Positions 1-7,304 are shown, counted from the stretch's first letter. The stretch: DNA of 10,940 nt from an uncultured Flavobacteriales bacterium (GCA_938003665.1 CALKYI010000225.1:1-10940); one strand, 5' to 3'. The notes: a model not told the origin generated them from the letters alone. Numbers and translations: made by a program.

Positions 1-1
1 G

Positions 2-880
2 GAAGCCGGGAGCATGTTGACCCGGTTGATTTTCGCCAACGTAGGCGTGTTCACGGTGATCATGACGCTCCGGTTGCTTACCACCTTCGGTGCGCTGGAC
101 AGCGGATGGGTCAATGGCGTATTTGGATTGGCAACTTCTTGGAAGGCCGACGTGTTGATGTACCGACCGTGGTCCGTCATCACGCACATGTTCGTGCACG
201 TGGACATATGGCACATGGTCATCAACATGGCCTGGCTGTACTGGATGGGCCGCATGTTCATGGTCCAATTCGGCGCACGGCGTTTGCTCAGCACGTACAT
301 GGTGGGCGGTCTCGCGGGATTCGTGTTGTATGCGGTGGCTTCCAACTTGGCCCCGGCGTTCCAGCAGAGCACATTTGCCTACGGTGCGAGTGCAGCGACC
401 ATGGCCATCATGGCTGCGACGGCCACTGCCAACCCCAACACCAACATTCGCCTGTTTTTGCTCGGTGCGGTGCCGCTGAAATACCTCGCCATCGGCTGGG
501 TGCTCTTGGATTATTTCGCCCTCGGCAACGGCGCCAATGCCGGCGGCAACCTCGCGCACCTGGGCGGCGCAGCTTTTGGCTACCTCATGATCAAGCAATC
601 GCAAGTCGGTCGGGACTGGGTGGGATGGTTTGAGCGCTTGATCGATGCCTTCATGGGCCTCATTCAAGGAGGAAGCATCCCCACGCCGCGGAAGAAAACG
701 CGCTTCCGAAAAGTCAAAGACAGCCGCTCCACGCGGGTCAAAAGCGATGAGGATTTCAACCGCGAGAAGCGCGAGCGTTCCGAACGCATGGACGCCATCC
801 TCGACAAAGTATCCAAGCACGGGTACGAGAACCTGACGGCTGACGAAAAGGACTTCCTCTTCCGGCAATCCAACCGATGA
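2..880 (+). CDS. Rhomboid family intramembrane serine protease, probably 5'-partial
   Basis: This is an integral membrane serine protease that would cleave transmembrane segments of other membrane proteins; its substrate is unknown. Numbering from the ATG at base 14 (288 residues), it shows an HxxxH...H...N cluster (H58, H62, H67, N71), the catalytic serine in G-A-S-A (S126) and the catalytic histidine in AHLGG (H182). About six hydrophobic segments lie between residues 5 and 195. A charged cytoplasmic tail follows (about 220-288), ending in the AILDKVSKHG...TADEKDFLF block typical of Bacteroidota rhomboids. The frame stays open to the window edge, and the residues just before the ATG (E-A-G-S) fit the usual N-terminal lead of this subfamily. 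I therefore infer that the real start lies upstream of the window and that the ATG at 14 is internal. The stop overlaps the next gene's ATG by 4 bp (ATGA), which suggests coupled translation. Confidence 0.87.
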   Translation, partial: EAGSMLTRLIFANVGVFTVIMTLRLLTTFGALDSGWVNGVFGLATSWKADVLMYRPWSVITHMFVHVDIWHMVINMAWLYWMGRMFMVQFGARRLLSTYMVGGLAGFVLYAVASNLAPAFQQSTFAYGASAATMAIMAATATANPNTNIRLFLLGAVPLKYLAIGWVLLDYFALGNGANAGGNLAHLGGAAFGYLMIKQSQVGRDWVGWFERLIDAFMGLIQGGSIPTPRKKTRFRKVKDSRSTRVKSDEDFNREKRERSERMDAILDKVSKHGYENLTADEKDFLFRQSNR

Positions 881-1980
881 CGGCGAAGCGTTCCACCTTT
901 CGACCGGTGTGGTCCCTTTTGCTTTTGGTCCCGGGTGGAATGGGGGTGGTCTTGGCTGAACTGGCGGTGCGGGTGCCCCCGGTGGAGATGCCGGTGCTGG
1001 CATTGTTTGGAATGGCCTACCCCTTGGCTTCGGGCGCCCTCATCATTGGCGCATTGGGGGCGCTGTGGTCCCGTCGCTGGAAAGCGGGCTTGGCCGGTGC
1101 GCTCCTCCTCGCTTTGAGCTGGTCGCATGCAACGGCGACCTGGGGCAGTTTCGGAGGACCGAGCGACGCCGAGGCGCAGGAACTGAAGGTGGTTACGTGG
1201 AACGTGCGTCAATTCAACCGGTACGCATGGATTGAGCGGCCGGGCGTTCGGGATTCGATTTTGAGCTACCTCGCGTCCCAGGAAGCGGACGTTATTTGCC
1301 TTCAGGAGTGCTTCTTGGAAGACCGCCGTCAGCCATGGATGTCAGCTGACCGGCTGCAGCAAGCCACAGGGCTGAACCACTGGGAAGAGGAATTCAAATT
1401 GGGGCGCGGACAGGACAAACTGTTTGGCTTGGCGGTGCTTTCGCGGTACCCAATACTGGCCAAATCAGCCATCCGGTTTGACAACGACAAAAACAACAGC
1501 GGCATGTACGTCGACCTCCTCGTCGGGGGTGATACGGTGCGCGTGTACAACATGCACCTGAGCAGCATCGGTTTTGAAAAAGCGGATTACGAGGATGCGC
1601 GCAATGTGCAGGACGAGGCCGCGCGTTCACGGCTGTACAGCCGATTGGCCGCCGCGTGGCAAAAGCGAACTTACCAAGCTGAGCAGGTCGCGGCATCGGT
1701 GGCGGAAAGCCCGCACCCCGTGATTGCGGTGGGAGACTTCAACGACACACCGGTGTCCTACGCGGCGCACCGGTTCAGTGCTCACTTGCGCGATGCTTAC
1801 CGATCGGCGGGAGCATTCCAAGGCCCGTTGCTGGGCGCGTCGTACATCGGTGATTTGCCTTTTTTGCGGATCGATCAAGTCTGGGCGAGTCCGGAGTTGG
1901 ATGTGGTGGACTACCAAACGGGACGCGTCGAACTTTCCGATCACCGCCCTGTCCAGGTGGCATTTCGATGGGCTGAGTGA
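877..1980 (+). CDS. Membrane-anchored endonuclease/exonuclease/phosphatase family protein
   Basis: This is a hydrolase of the EEP (DNase I-like) superfamily, which cleaves phosphodiester or phosphate esters in nucleic acids, phospholipids or small molecules; the substrate here cannot be told. The 367-residue protein begins with about three hydrophobic segments (roughly 12-30, 36-63 and 70-86), so it is anchored in the inner membrane with the enzyme domain following from about residue 102. All the hallmark catalytic elements are visible in order: TWNVRQF (N109), LQE (E144), YNMHL (N225, H227), GDFND (D287, N289, D290), RIDQVWAS (D333) and SDHRP (D355, H356). The active site therefore looks intact. 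It overlaps the rhomboid gene by 4 bp, and a rhomboid-EEP pair is a familiar arrangement in Bacteroidota, so the two are probably co-transcribed. Its stop codon abuts the stop of the convergent crtY gene directly. Confidence 0.9.
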   Translation: MTAKRSTFRPVWSLLLLVPGGMGVVLAELAVRVPPVEMPVLALFGMAYPLASGALIIGALGALWSRRWKAGLAGALLLALSWSHATATWGSFGGPSDAEAQELKVVTWNVRQFNRYAWIERPGVRDSILSYLASQEADVICLQECFLEDRRQPWMSADRLQQATGLNHWEEEFKLGRGQDKLFGLAVLSRYPILAKSAIRFDNDKNNSGMYVDLLVGGDTVRVYNMHLSSIGFEKADYEDARNVQDEAARSRLYSRLAAAWQKRTYQAEQVAASVAESPHPVIAVGDFNDTPVSYAAHRFSAHLRDAYRSAGAFQGPLLGASYIGDLPFLRIDQVWASPELDVVDYQTGRVELSDHRPVQVAFRWAE

Positions 1981-2733
1981 TCAGGCGAGGCGCTTTTTGT
2001 TAGCGTCGCGTTTCCGCAGGGCTTCCACGCCTGCAATGTGCATGGCGATGAGCAGGAAGCCGTACACCAAGTCATCGGCGGGCATCGTGAAGATGCGCCA
2101 GCCCGTGTTGTGTCCCGGGTGGTACCAGACAATCTGATCGGTGATGGACGCGGCATCGTTGTGGAGGAAGGGCTTTTCCCAGAACGACAGGCCGGTCAGG
2201 ATGCCATTTGAAATCACAAACGGCACCAACAAAACAAAGAAGGCCAACCACAAATCTGCCATGAACGGCTTGGCGTTGCGCTGTGCCCACACCAGCCATA
2301 CCAGCGTGAACAGCGAAGTCAAGCAGATGTAATTGCGCGGGAAAAACACCACCACCAAGGCCGCACAAATCAAGATGGCGGAAATGGTCAAGGTGGTCTC
2401 GGCGTGCTGAAGCGGGTTCCGTTTCACGTAGTGCTGCAGGGAGAAATACGTGAATACGCTGCAGTAGGGAATGCACACGAAGAACAGCAGCTCCTCAAAG
2501 GGCAGGCCCAAGATGGACGGACCGAGTAAGTAGTCGGAGTTAAACGCCCAAATTCCCATTTTCGTGAAGAGCACGTCCCACACAATGAAGAACGCAGCAA
2601 CGGAGAGGTTGACGCGGAAGAAGTACTTCCACTGCTTGTAAAACTGGACGTTTTTGTCAAAGCTCAACAGCAGCGGCAAGGCCAAACAGCCCAAGTTCAC
2701 CGCGAGGTACAAACCGTTGAATTCGTACCACAT
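1981..2733 (-). CDS. crtY: Lycopene beta-cyclase, fused CrtYcd type
   Basis: This membrane cyclase would turn a psi end of lycopene into a beta-ionone ring. The 250-residue protein is two tandem lycopene cyclase domains, the fused form of the CrtYc/CrtYd heterodimer, with six or more hydrophobic segments. The first repeat carries D53, G60-I-W62-A-F64 and the acidic motif PFEE (P78-E81). The second carries a matching P-A-D-D (P218-D221) after an R-I-F-T-M stretch. This cyclase type is unrelated in sequence to the FAD-dependent CrtY, so CrtYcd is the more exact name. It can make one or two rings, and the neighbouring psi-end enzymes argue for a single ring in vivo. The C terminus is short and basic. 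Its ATG overlaps the crtZ stop by one base (TAATG), and its stop directly abuts the convergent EEP gene. It is the last gene of the operon. Confidence 0.92.
   Translation of the reverse strand: MWYEFNGLYLAVNLGCLALPLLLSFDKNVQFYKQWKYFFRVNLSVAAFFIVWDVLFTKMGIWAFNSDYLLGPSILGLPFEELLFFVCIPYCSVFTYFSLQHYVKRNPLQHAETTLTISAILICAALVVVFFPRNYICLTSLFTLVWLVWAQRNAKPFMADLWLAFFVLLVPFVISNGILTGLSFWEKPFLHNDAASITDQIVWYHPGHNTGWRIFTMPADDLVYGFLLIAMHIAGVEALRKRDANKKRLA
1985..2013 (+). terminator. Weak hairpin just after the EEP stop codon, possible terminator
   Basis: Bases 1985-1994 and 2002-2009 can pair as an imperfect stem (GCGA and CGCT on one arm with a two-base GG bulge, complementary bases on the other) around a 7-base loop. 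Only three T residues follow (2011-2013). It starts five bases after the + strand stop and lies inside the lysine- and arginine-rich 3' end of crtY on the opposite strand. A terminator for the rhomboid-EEP transcript is possible but weak, because the U tract is short and the same bases are coding. Confidence 0.2.
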
Positions 2734-3230
2734 TATCCCAGGCTTGATTGGCGTTTGGCGCGCATGGCTTTGCGGGCATCAGCGAAGTATTTCCACGGCA
2801 CCCATAGCATGCCAAAGCACTCGCCGTCTTCCTTGCTGAGGTGTTTGTGGTGCACCTTGTGGGCCTTGCGAATGGCCATCAAGTAGACGTTTTCCGTACG
2901 CGTGAAAATCTTGAACCGCTGGTGAATGAAGATGTCATGGACCAGAAAATAGGCCAAGCCATAGGCGGCAATGCCGGTCCCAATCCAGACGCGGAAGTCG
3001 CCACCGGCCATGGACCCGGTGATGAAGCACCAGGCGCTGGGCACAGCGAAAATCAAAAAGAACGCGTCGTTTTTCTCGAAGAATCCCGGCTCATGGACGT
3101 GGTGGTCTTCGTGGAAATACCACATCAACCCGTGCATGAGGTATTTGTGTGCGACCCACGCCACACCTTCCATGGTGACGAAGGTGGCGAGCACAATCAA
3201 AGCGGGCGAGAGGTAGGTCAGCGTGTCCAT
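2733..3230 (-). CDS. crtZ: Beta-carotene 3-hydroxylase, di-iron membrane type
   Basis: This enzyme adds a hydroxyl group at C3 of the beta ring. It belongs to the fatty acid hydroxylase/sterol desaturase superfamily of membrane di-iron oxygenases. The 165-residue product has about four hydrophobic segments and the full set of histidine boxes: HKYLMH (H28, H33), HEDHH (H40, H43, H44), HDIFIH (H98, H103) and HKVHH (H124, H127, H128). The size is normal for CrtZ. I chose the ATG at 3230 because the protein then begins in the usual place, a short lead before the first helix. A longer reading from 3392 would add 54 residues without family character that lie entirely inside the upstream gene. The start overlaps that gene by 13 bp and the stop overlaps the crtY start by one base. 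Confidence 0.93.
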   Translation of the reverse strand: MDTLTYLSPALIVLATFVTMEGVAWVAHKYLMHGLMWYFHEDHHVHEPGFFEKNDAFFLIFAVPSAWCFITGSMAGGDFRVWIGTGIAAYGLAYFLVHDIFIHQRFKIFTRTENVYLMAIRKAHKVHHKHLSKEDGECFGMLWVPWKYFADARKAMRAKRQSSLG

Positions 3231-3874
3231 GGAAACCAATTCAAAAAAACGAAGAAGAATACAAAGATGGCAACAAGCAATCCCGTCCCGATGTTTTCTC
3301 GTCGCTGCCGGGGGAGCAGGTAAAACACAAAGCTGATTCCCCACCATGAGGCGTAATTGAACCAAGGTACGTGCACCCCTTCCCATGCCCACCAGCCGGC
3401 CTGGATGGCCACCGGTTCAATCAGGCTGTCAAATGCCGTCATCAACGTCGCCGCGATGAGCGCCCGGACCAGCTTGCCATCGCCGGTTTCAGCCCCCCAT
3501 TGCAGCCGGTTCATCAGCCGATCGGTCCACCAACCGCACCCCATGAGCGAAATCCACCAGAGCGCCCCGAGGATCAACGGCACGCCCGCCACCATTGGCC
3601 CTAGTTCAGTTCCGTAACTGTAGTCGCCGAAGAGGTAGCCGGTTTGCACACCGATGATTTCAACGGCGATGCCGCCGCCAAACGCAGCCACCCACGTCCA
3701 ATGGCGTTCTTCCCAGTCCGCCCACAGCGCGAGCACCCCGTTGACGAGGAGGTTGACCGCTGTGAAATCAAGGAAGTACTGCCCGTAGCCGGCGAGGATG
3801 CCCGTCACCCCAACGGCATGCAGCAACACCATGATCCGCGGGATCCAGTACCGTTCAAAACTAGCTGTGTTCAT
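3218..3874 (-). CDS. cruF: CruF-like carotenoid 1',2'-hydratase (DUF422 family)
   Basis: This is a membrane protein of the carotenoid biosynthesis/DUF422 family, whose characterised member CruF adds water across the 1',2' double bond of an acyclic psi end to give a tertiary 1'-hydroxyl. The 218 residues form about six to seven hydrophobic segments. Two conserved blocks are visible: E72-I-I-G75-V...G79-Y-L-F-G83-D-Y through L-G-P93 and G-V-P99 to W106-W107, and a second block with D149, E153-P154, W161-W162, P170-W-F-N173 and W177-W178. The length is somewhat short for cyanobacterial CruF but usual for this family. The ATG overlaps the crtD-like stop by 4 bp (ATGA), which fits because a CruF product is the substrate of CrtD. 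The family call is firm, while the exact reaction is inferred from family and neighbours; carotenoid binding in another role is the alternative. Confidence 0.82.
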   Translation of the reverse strand: MNTASFERYWIPRIMVLLHAVGVTGILAGYGQYFLDFTAVNLLVNGVLALWADWEERHWTWVAAFGGGIAVEIIGVQTGYLFGDYSYGTELGPMVAGVPLILGALWWISLMGCGWWTDRLMNRLQWGAETGDGKLVRALIAATLMTAFDSLIEPVAIQAGWWAWEGVHVPWFNYASWWGISFVFYLLPRQRRENIGTGLLVAIFVFFFVFLNWFPWTR

Positions 3875-5382
3875 GGCCGCTGTTCGATGAGGTCAGAAGT
3901 AATGCGGGCGCTGAGCAAACACAGGGGAATGCCGCCGCCCGGATGCACGCTTCCGCCACTAAAGTACAATCCTTCCAGTTGGGTGGAGCGGTTGCGGTGG
4001 CGGAGAAAGGCCGAGAGGGGGCTGTTGGAACTGGCGCCGTACAGTGCACCGAGGTGGGAACTCGTCCGCGATTCGATGGTTGCCGGGGTGAAGTGTCGTT
4101 CGGTTTCGATGAGCGGCTCGACGTCGACGCCAAGGGTGCGTTCAATTTTGCGCAGCACGGCCGCTCGAATCTGCGGCAAGCGCGCCTCCACGCCCGCGGG
4201 ATCTGCACCAACATTGACCATCACGAACCAGTTTTCGCCACCCTCGGGTGCGTCATCGGGTTTGAGTTTGGAGCTGATGTGGATGTACACAGTCGGGTCG
4301 TCGCCCGGGTGCCCTTCCCGCTGGATGGTCGCGAATTCACTGCGGTAATCCTGGCTGAACAGGATGTTGTGGAGGTGCAAGTCCGGCTGCTCGGTTCGCA
4401 CGCCCCAATAGAAGATCACACCGCTTGTGGAACGTTCCTGTTGGAGGATGTTTTCCGGTGCGTTCAGGTCGGGCAGAAGGGTGCGAAAGGTTGGCCAGAT
4501 GTCCGCATTGGAAATAACCGTTTCCGCTGCGAAGGACTGCGTTTGGCCGTCGGCGTCGGAGCACCGCACGCCGGAGACCCGTCGGCCATCGTGTTCAATG
4601 CGTTCGGCGCGGTAGCCGAAACGGTAGTCCACACCGAGTGCCACGCCTAGCGCGTGCAAGTGCCGGGTGATGCCAACCATGCCGTTGTCTGGAAAGAAGG
4701 TGCCTTGCCCGTGCTCCAAGTGGGGGATGACGTGCATCATGGCCGGTGCGCGGTGCGGGTCGGAGCCATTGTAGGTCGCGTAGCGATCGAACAGCTGCAC
4801 GAGGTGCGGCTCACGCAATTGACGCCGGTTCCAGCGGTGCAACGTGCCAAACCAGGGCAGGCGATGGGTGAAGCGGGCGGCAGCGCGCCACTTGCCGGTT
4901 TTGCGGCGGCTCCACTCGTGCAGGCTCTGCTCGAGAAAGATGCGCCGGGTGGCCTCAAAGGAGGCCGAGCTGTGCGCTAAGTGCGCGTCCACGCGAGGCG
5001 CGGGCACGTCGAACTCAGATGCGCACGCCTCGCAAAACGCCTCGCGATCGGACCATGCCGTCAGGCGCTTCCCGTCCTCCCAGAAATAATGGGTTGACCG
5101 GTCCAATCGCTGGTACGTGAAGGGTGGGGGGAGGTCGGCACCAGGCGCCGCTTTCTCCCGGGCGAGGGCGTCGAGTTCAAGGACCAATTCGGGCCAGGTG
5201 AATAATGATGGCCCGACATCGAATCGATACCCGCCGTGGGTTTGCTCGCGCAGCTTGCCACCAGGTTCATCCGCCGCTTCCAGGACGGTCACGCGGTGCC
5301 CTTGTGCAGCGGTGCGAATGGCTGCTGCCATACCGGCCACACCGGCGCCAATGATGACCGTACGTTTGGACCCTTCGGCCAT
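3871..5382 (-). CDS. crtD: CrtD-like 1'-hydroxy-carotenoid 3',4'-desaturase
   Basis: This is an FAD-dependent carotenoid desaturase of the CrtI/CrtD/CrtN superfamily. The 503-residue protein opens with a Rossmann dinucleotide fold (GAGVAG at 12-17, E35, GGK at 41-43) followed by FDVGPSLFT (54-62), the usual start of this family. The C-terminal FAD-binding motif is GGSVHPGGGIP (from 476), the HPGGG form seen in CrtD and 1-hydroxycarotenoid desaturases. The other desaturase in this operon has TPGPGVPP at the same place. I therefore assign this copy to the terminal 3',4'-desaturation and the other to phytoene. It is followed with a 4 bp overlap by the CruF-like hydratase, whose product CrtD enzymes use. 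I chose the ATG at 5382, which overlaps the idi stop by one base (TGATG); an upstream reading to 5433 would only add 17 residues inside idi. CrtI-type or ketolase-type activity cannot be excluded from sequence alone. Confidence 0.85.
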   Translation of the reverse strand: MAEGSKRTVIIGAGVAGMAAAIRTAAQGHRVTVLEAADEPGGKLREQTHGGYRFDVGPSLFTWPELVLELDALAREKAAPGADLPPPFTYQRLDRSTHYFWEDGKRLTAWSDREAFCEACASEFDVPAPRVDAHLAHSSASFEATRRIFLEQSLHEWSRRKTGKWRAAARFTHRLPWFGTLHRWNRRQLREPHLVQLFDRYATYNGSDPHRAPAMMHVIPHLEHGQGTFFPDNGMVGITRHLHALGVALGVDYRFGYRAERIEHDGRRVSGVRCSDADGQTQSFAAETVISNADIWPTFRTLLPDLNAPENILQQERSTSGVIFYWGVRTEQPDLHLHNILFSQDYRSEFATIQREGHPGDDPTVYIHISSKLKPDDAPEGGENWFVMVNVGADPAGVEARLPQIRAAVLRKIERTLGVDVEPLIETERHFTPATIESRTSSHLGALYGASSNSPLSAFLRHRNRSTQLEGLYFSGGSVHPGGGIPLCLLSARITSDLIEQRP

Positions 5383-5948
5383 CAAGCGGAATGTTGGAAC
5401 TTGGCGAGTTTGTCCTTCACCTCTTGGAAGCAAATGCGGAACCAGACCGTGAAGTTGGCTGGGTATTGCTTCAGTTCATATTCCAAATCCTCCAAGCTGA
5501 CATAGCGGTAACTCGCGACTTCTTCCGGGTTGGGCTCGGGCGCCGTGTCCGAGTATCCGATGAGCACGTGGTCCAATTCGTGCTCGATCAGGGCGTTGGA
5601 AAACTCGCTGCGGTACAAGAATTGAAACACCGGCGTTGCCTGGCAGTACATGCCCATTTCTTCCTGCAGCCGGCGCATGGCGGCCGCTTCCGGGGTCTCG
5701 CCTTGCCGCGGGTGGCTGCAGCAGGCATTGGTCCACAAGCCGGGGCTGTGGTATTTGCCCCATGCGCGCTGTTGCAGTAACCATTCGCCTTTGCTGTTGA
5801 AGATGAAAAATGAAAAAGCTCGGTGAAGCAGCCCTTTCTCGTGGGCTTCCATCTTCTCCATGAGGCCGATCTCTTTGTCGTTGGGATCGACAAGGACCAC
5901 CATGTCTGTACCGATGGTGGGTTGCATGTTATCGTTTGGAAGCGTCAT
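5382..5948 (-). CDS. idi: Isopentenyl-diphosphate delta-isomerase, type 1
   Basis: This cytosolic Nudix-fold enzyme interconverts IPP and DMAPP, the five-carbon units for the carotenoid backbone. The 188-residue reading shows the hallmark parts: LLHRAFS (metal ligand H42), TNACCSHP at 73-80 (catalytic C77, ligand H79), the Nudix-like RRLQEEMG helix at 92-99, and IEHELDH at 121-127 (E122 and catalytic E124). All catalytic residues are present and the length is typical. The first ATG (5948) overlaps the upstream gene by 20 bp. Met8 (5927) would begin one base after that gene's stop, and Met16 sits right before the conserved V-V-L-V-D strand, so the start is uncertain by 7 to 15 residues. Its stop overlaps the crtD-like start by one base. 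Placing idi inside a carotenoid operon suggests that precursor supply is tuned to pigment demand. Confidence 0.95.
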   Translation of the reverse strand: MTLPNDNMQPTIGTDMVVLVDPNDKEIGLMEKMEAHEKGLLHRAFSFFIFNSKGEWLLQQRAWGKYHSPGLWTNACCSHPRQGETPEAAAMRRLQEEMGMYCQATPVFQFLYRSEFSNALIEHELDHVLIGYSDTAPEPNPEEVASYRYVSLEDLEYELKQYPANFTVWFRICFQEVKDKLAKFQHSA

Positions 5949-6462
5949 CGTTTAGGTGCTGTAGGAAAGTTAAGGCAAAAGCGCCCTGATCGGTATCGTT
6001 AGACCAATAGCCGGCATCCAAAGCGGCGGCTACCCGGCCGGCGTCTTCGTCCATGTTGGCCGAATAGTCCAAGAAAAAGGGGACGGACCACTGAATGGAT
6101 AACCGAAACAGCCGCAATTCCGGATGGTCCGGATCGGCTGCGATGGCGGCCTCCAGCGGATCACGTTGGGCATTAAACGTCGTGAGTTTTTCGAACGGAT
6201 TGAACTGCGTTTCGGCCCGCATCATGCGTGCTGTTGCCAGCAGGCCTTGTGCAAAGGCATCGGTGGAATCGTTCCCGACCCAGTGTTCTGCAGCATCGAT
6301 GAAAGCGGTGACCACTTCGCTGTCGGTGGGCGCTAAGCACGCGGCTCGATAGGCCGCTCGCACGTCCGTCAACGACAAGCGATCTTGCGCCTGGGCCTTG
6401 GGGCAAATCAACGCCAGAGCGAGCCCCAACAAAATGCTGGTTGCGGCCGGCATACGCACCAT
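5929..6462 (-). CDS. Secreted protein of unknown function in the carotenoid operon
   Basis: I do not recognise a named family. The 177-residue product starts with a clear Sec signal peptide: basic residues to position 3, a hydrophobic core at about 8-19, and a probable cleavage after A-Q-A25. C20 is not in a lipobox, because the residue before it is Ile, so a soluble periplasmic protein is more likely than a lipoprotein. The mature part is mainly helical. It contains TPR-like spacing around A-I-A-A-D-P-D-H-P-E-L (106-116), preceded by FNPFEKL (88-94) and followed by a W-S-V-P-F-F-L-D-Y stretch (125-133). From memory, similar small proteins with an FNPF...DP...ELR pattern occur in other Bacteroidota carotenoid clusters, but I could not verify this. 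The ATG overlaps the crtB stop by one base (TAATG) and the gene's end overlaps idi. It is therefore translated as part of the pathway while lying outside the cytosol. Confidence 0.85.
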   Translation of the reverse strand: MVRMPAATSILLGLALALICPKAQAQDRLSLTDVRAAYRAACLAPTDSEVVTAFIDAAEHWVGNDSTDAFAQGLLATARMMRAETQFNPFEKLTTFNAQRDPLEAAIAADPDHPELRLFRLSIQWSVPFFLDYSANMDEDAGRVAAALDAGYWSNDTDQGAFALTFLQHLNDDASKR

Positions 6463-7304
6463 TACAACAAGTTAAAACTGTGGCGGAGGTAGGAGCTTAC
6501 CGCCAGCGTAGCTTTCCGCGTGTTGGGAATGCGGATGCGCTCCTCCATGATGCGGTTGCTCGGAAGCGAACGGATTTTCTGGAACAACCGCTGGTAGTAG
6601 ATGTACGCGACGTACACGCCGAGTCGGCTGGTTTGCGGCAGCTGGACGATGCCTTTATAGGCCTCTTGGAAATCCGCGTTGATTTCCTCTTCGATGCGCG
6701 CCTTGGTCTCCTCGTTGAACGTGGTCATGTCCAAATTCGGGAAATAAGTTCGGCCCATCTCAGCAAAATCCGCCTTCATGTCCCGGAGGAAATTGATCTT
6801 CTGGAATGCGGCTCCCAATCGCTCAGCATAGGGCTTCAATCGCTCGTACTCGGCTTGATCGCCGTTGACGAACACCTTCAGGCACATCAATCCCACGACC
6901 TCCGCTGAACCCACGATGTACTCCTCAAATCCGGTGCGGTCGTAATCGAGCTTGTGCAAGTCCCATTCCATGCTGCGCAGGAACAAATCCACGTGCTCTT
7001 TGTCGAGGTTGTACGCGTGGTACACCTCTTGAAACGCGTGCAAAATCGGGTTGAGGCTGATTTTGTCCTTGAGGGCATTTTCCGTGTCTTGCTTGAAGCG
7101 CTCAAACAAAACGGCTTTGTCTGCGTGATGAAATGTATCGACGATTTCGTCGGCAAAACGCACGAATCCATAAATGGAATAAATCGGCTGACGAAGGGTC
7201 GGTCCCAAGAATCGGATGCCCATCGAGAACGAGGTGCTGTACGCCTTGGTGGTCAGTACGCTGCACGCACGGCACACATCATCGTATAGCTGAATTCCGG
7301 TCAT
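6462..7304 (-). CDS. crtB: Phytoene synthase
   Basis: This enzyme condenses two geranylgeranyl diphosphate molecules head to head into 15-cis-phytoene, the first committed carotenoid step, at the cytosolic membrane face. The 280-residue protein shows the trans-isoprenyl diphosphate synthase (head-to-head) signatures: Y-S-T-S-F-S (22-27), the first aspartate-rich motif DEIVD (D52, D56) and the second in NFLRDMKAD (D175, D179) followed by GRTYFP. These residues bind Mg-diphosphate and are intact. The length is normal for bacterial CrtB. Squalene synthase-like HpnC/D proteins are the nearest alternative, but the carotenoid neighbours and the full motif match settle it. The gene starts 31 bp after the crtI stop, the only real gap in the operon, and ends overlapping the secreted unknown by one base. 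The GGPP synthase that feeds it is not in the window. Confidence 0.95.
   Translation of the reverse strand: MTGIQLYDDVCRACSVLTTKAYSTSFSMGIRFLGPTLRQPIYSIYGFVRFADEIVDTFHHADKAVLFERFKQDTENALKDKISLNPILHAFQEVYHAYNLDKEHVDLFLRSMEWDLHKLDYDRTGFEEYIVGSAEVVGLMCLKVFVNGDQAEYERLKPYAERLGAAFQKINFLRDMKADFAEMGRTYFPNLDMTTFNEETKARIEEEINADFQEAYKGIVQLPQTSRLGVYVAYIYYQRLFQKIRSLPSNRIMEERIRIPNTRKATLAVSSYLRHSFNLL

Noticed and set aside
3..20. Possible end of an upstream gene (reading K-P-G-A-C then TGA) overlapping the ATG at 14
   Set aside because: Only five codons are visible, and the rhomboid frame itself continues to the window edge with family-like residues, so an upstream start for the rhomboid is more likely.
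1978..1983. TGATCA palindrome at the EEP/crtY junction as an operator
   Set aside because: It arises simply from two opposing TGA stop codons that abut.
3231..3392. 54-residue extension of crtZ
   Set aside because: It lies wholly within the cruF-like coding sequence and adds cysteine- and arginine-rich sequence with no membrane or histidine-box pattern.
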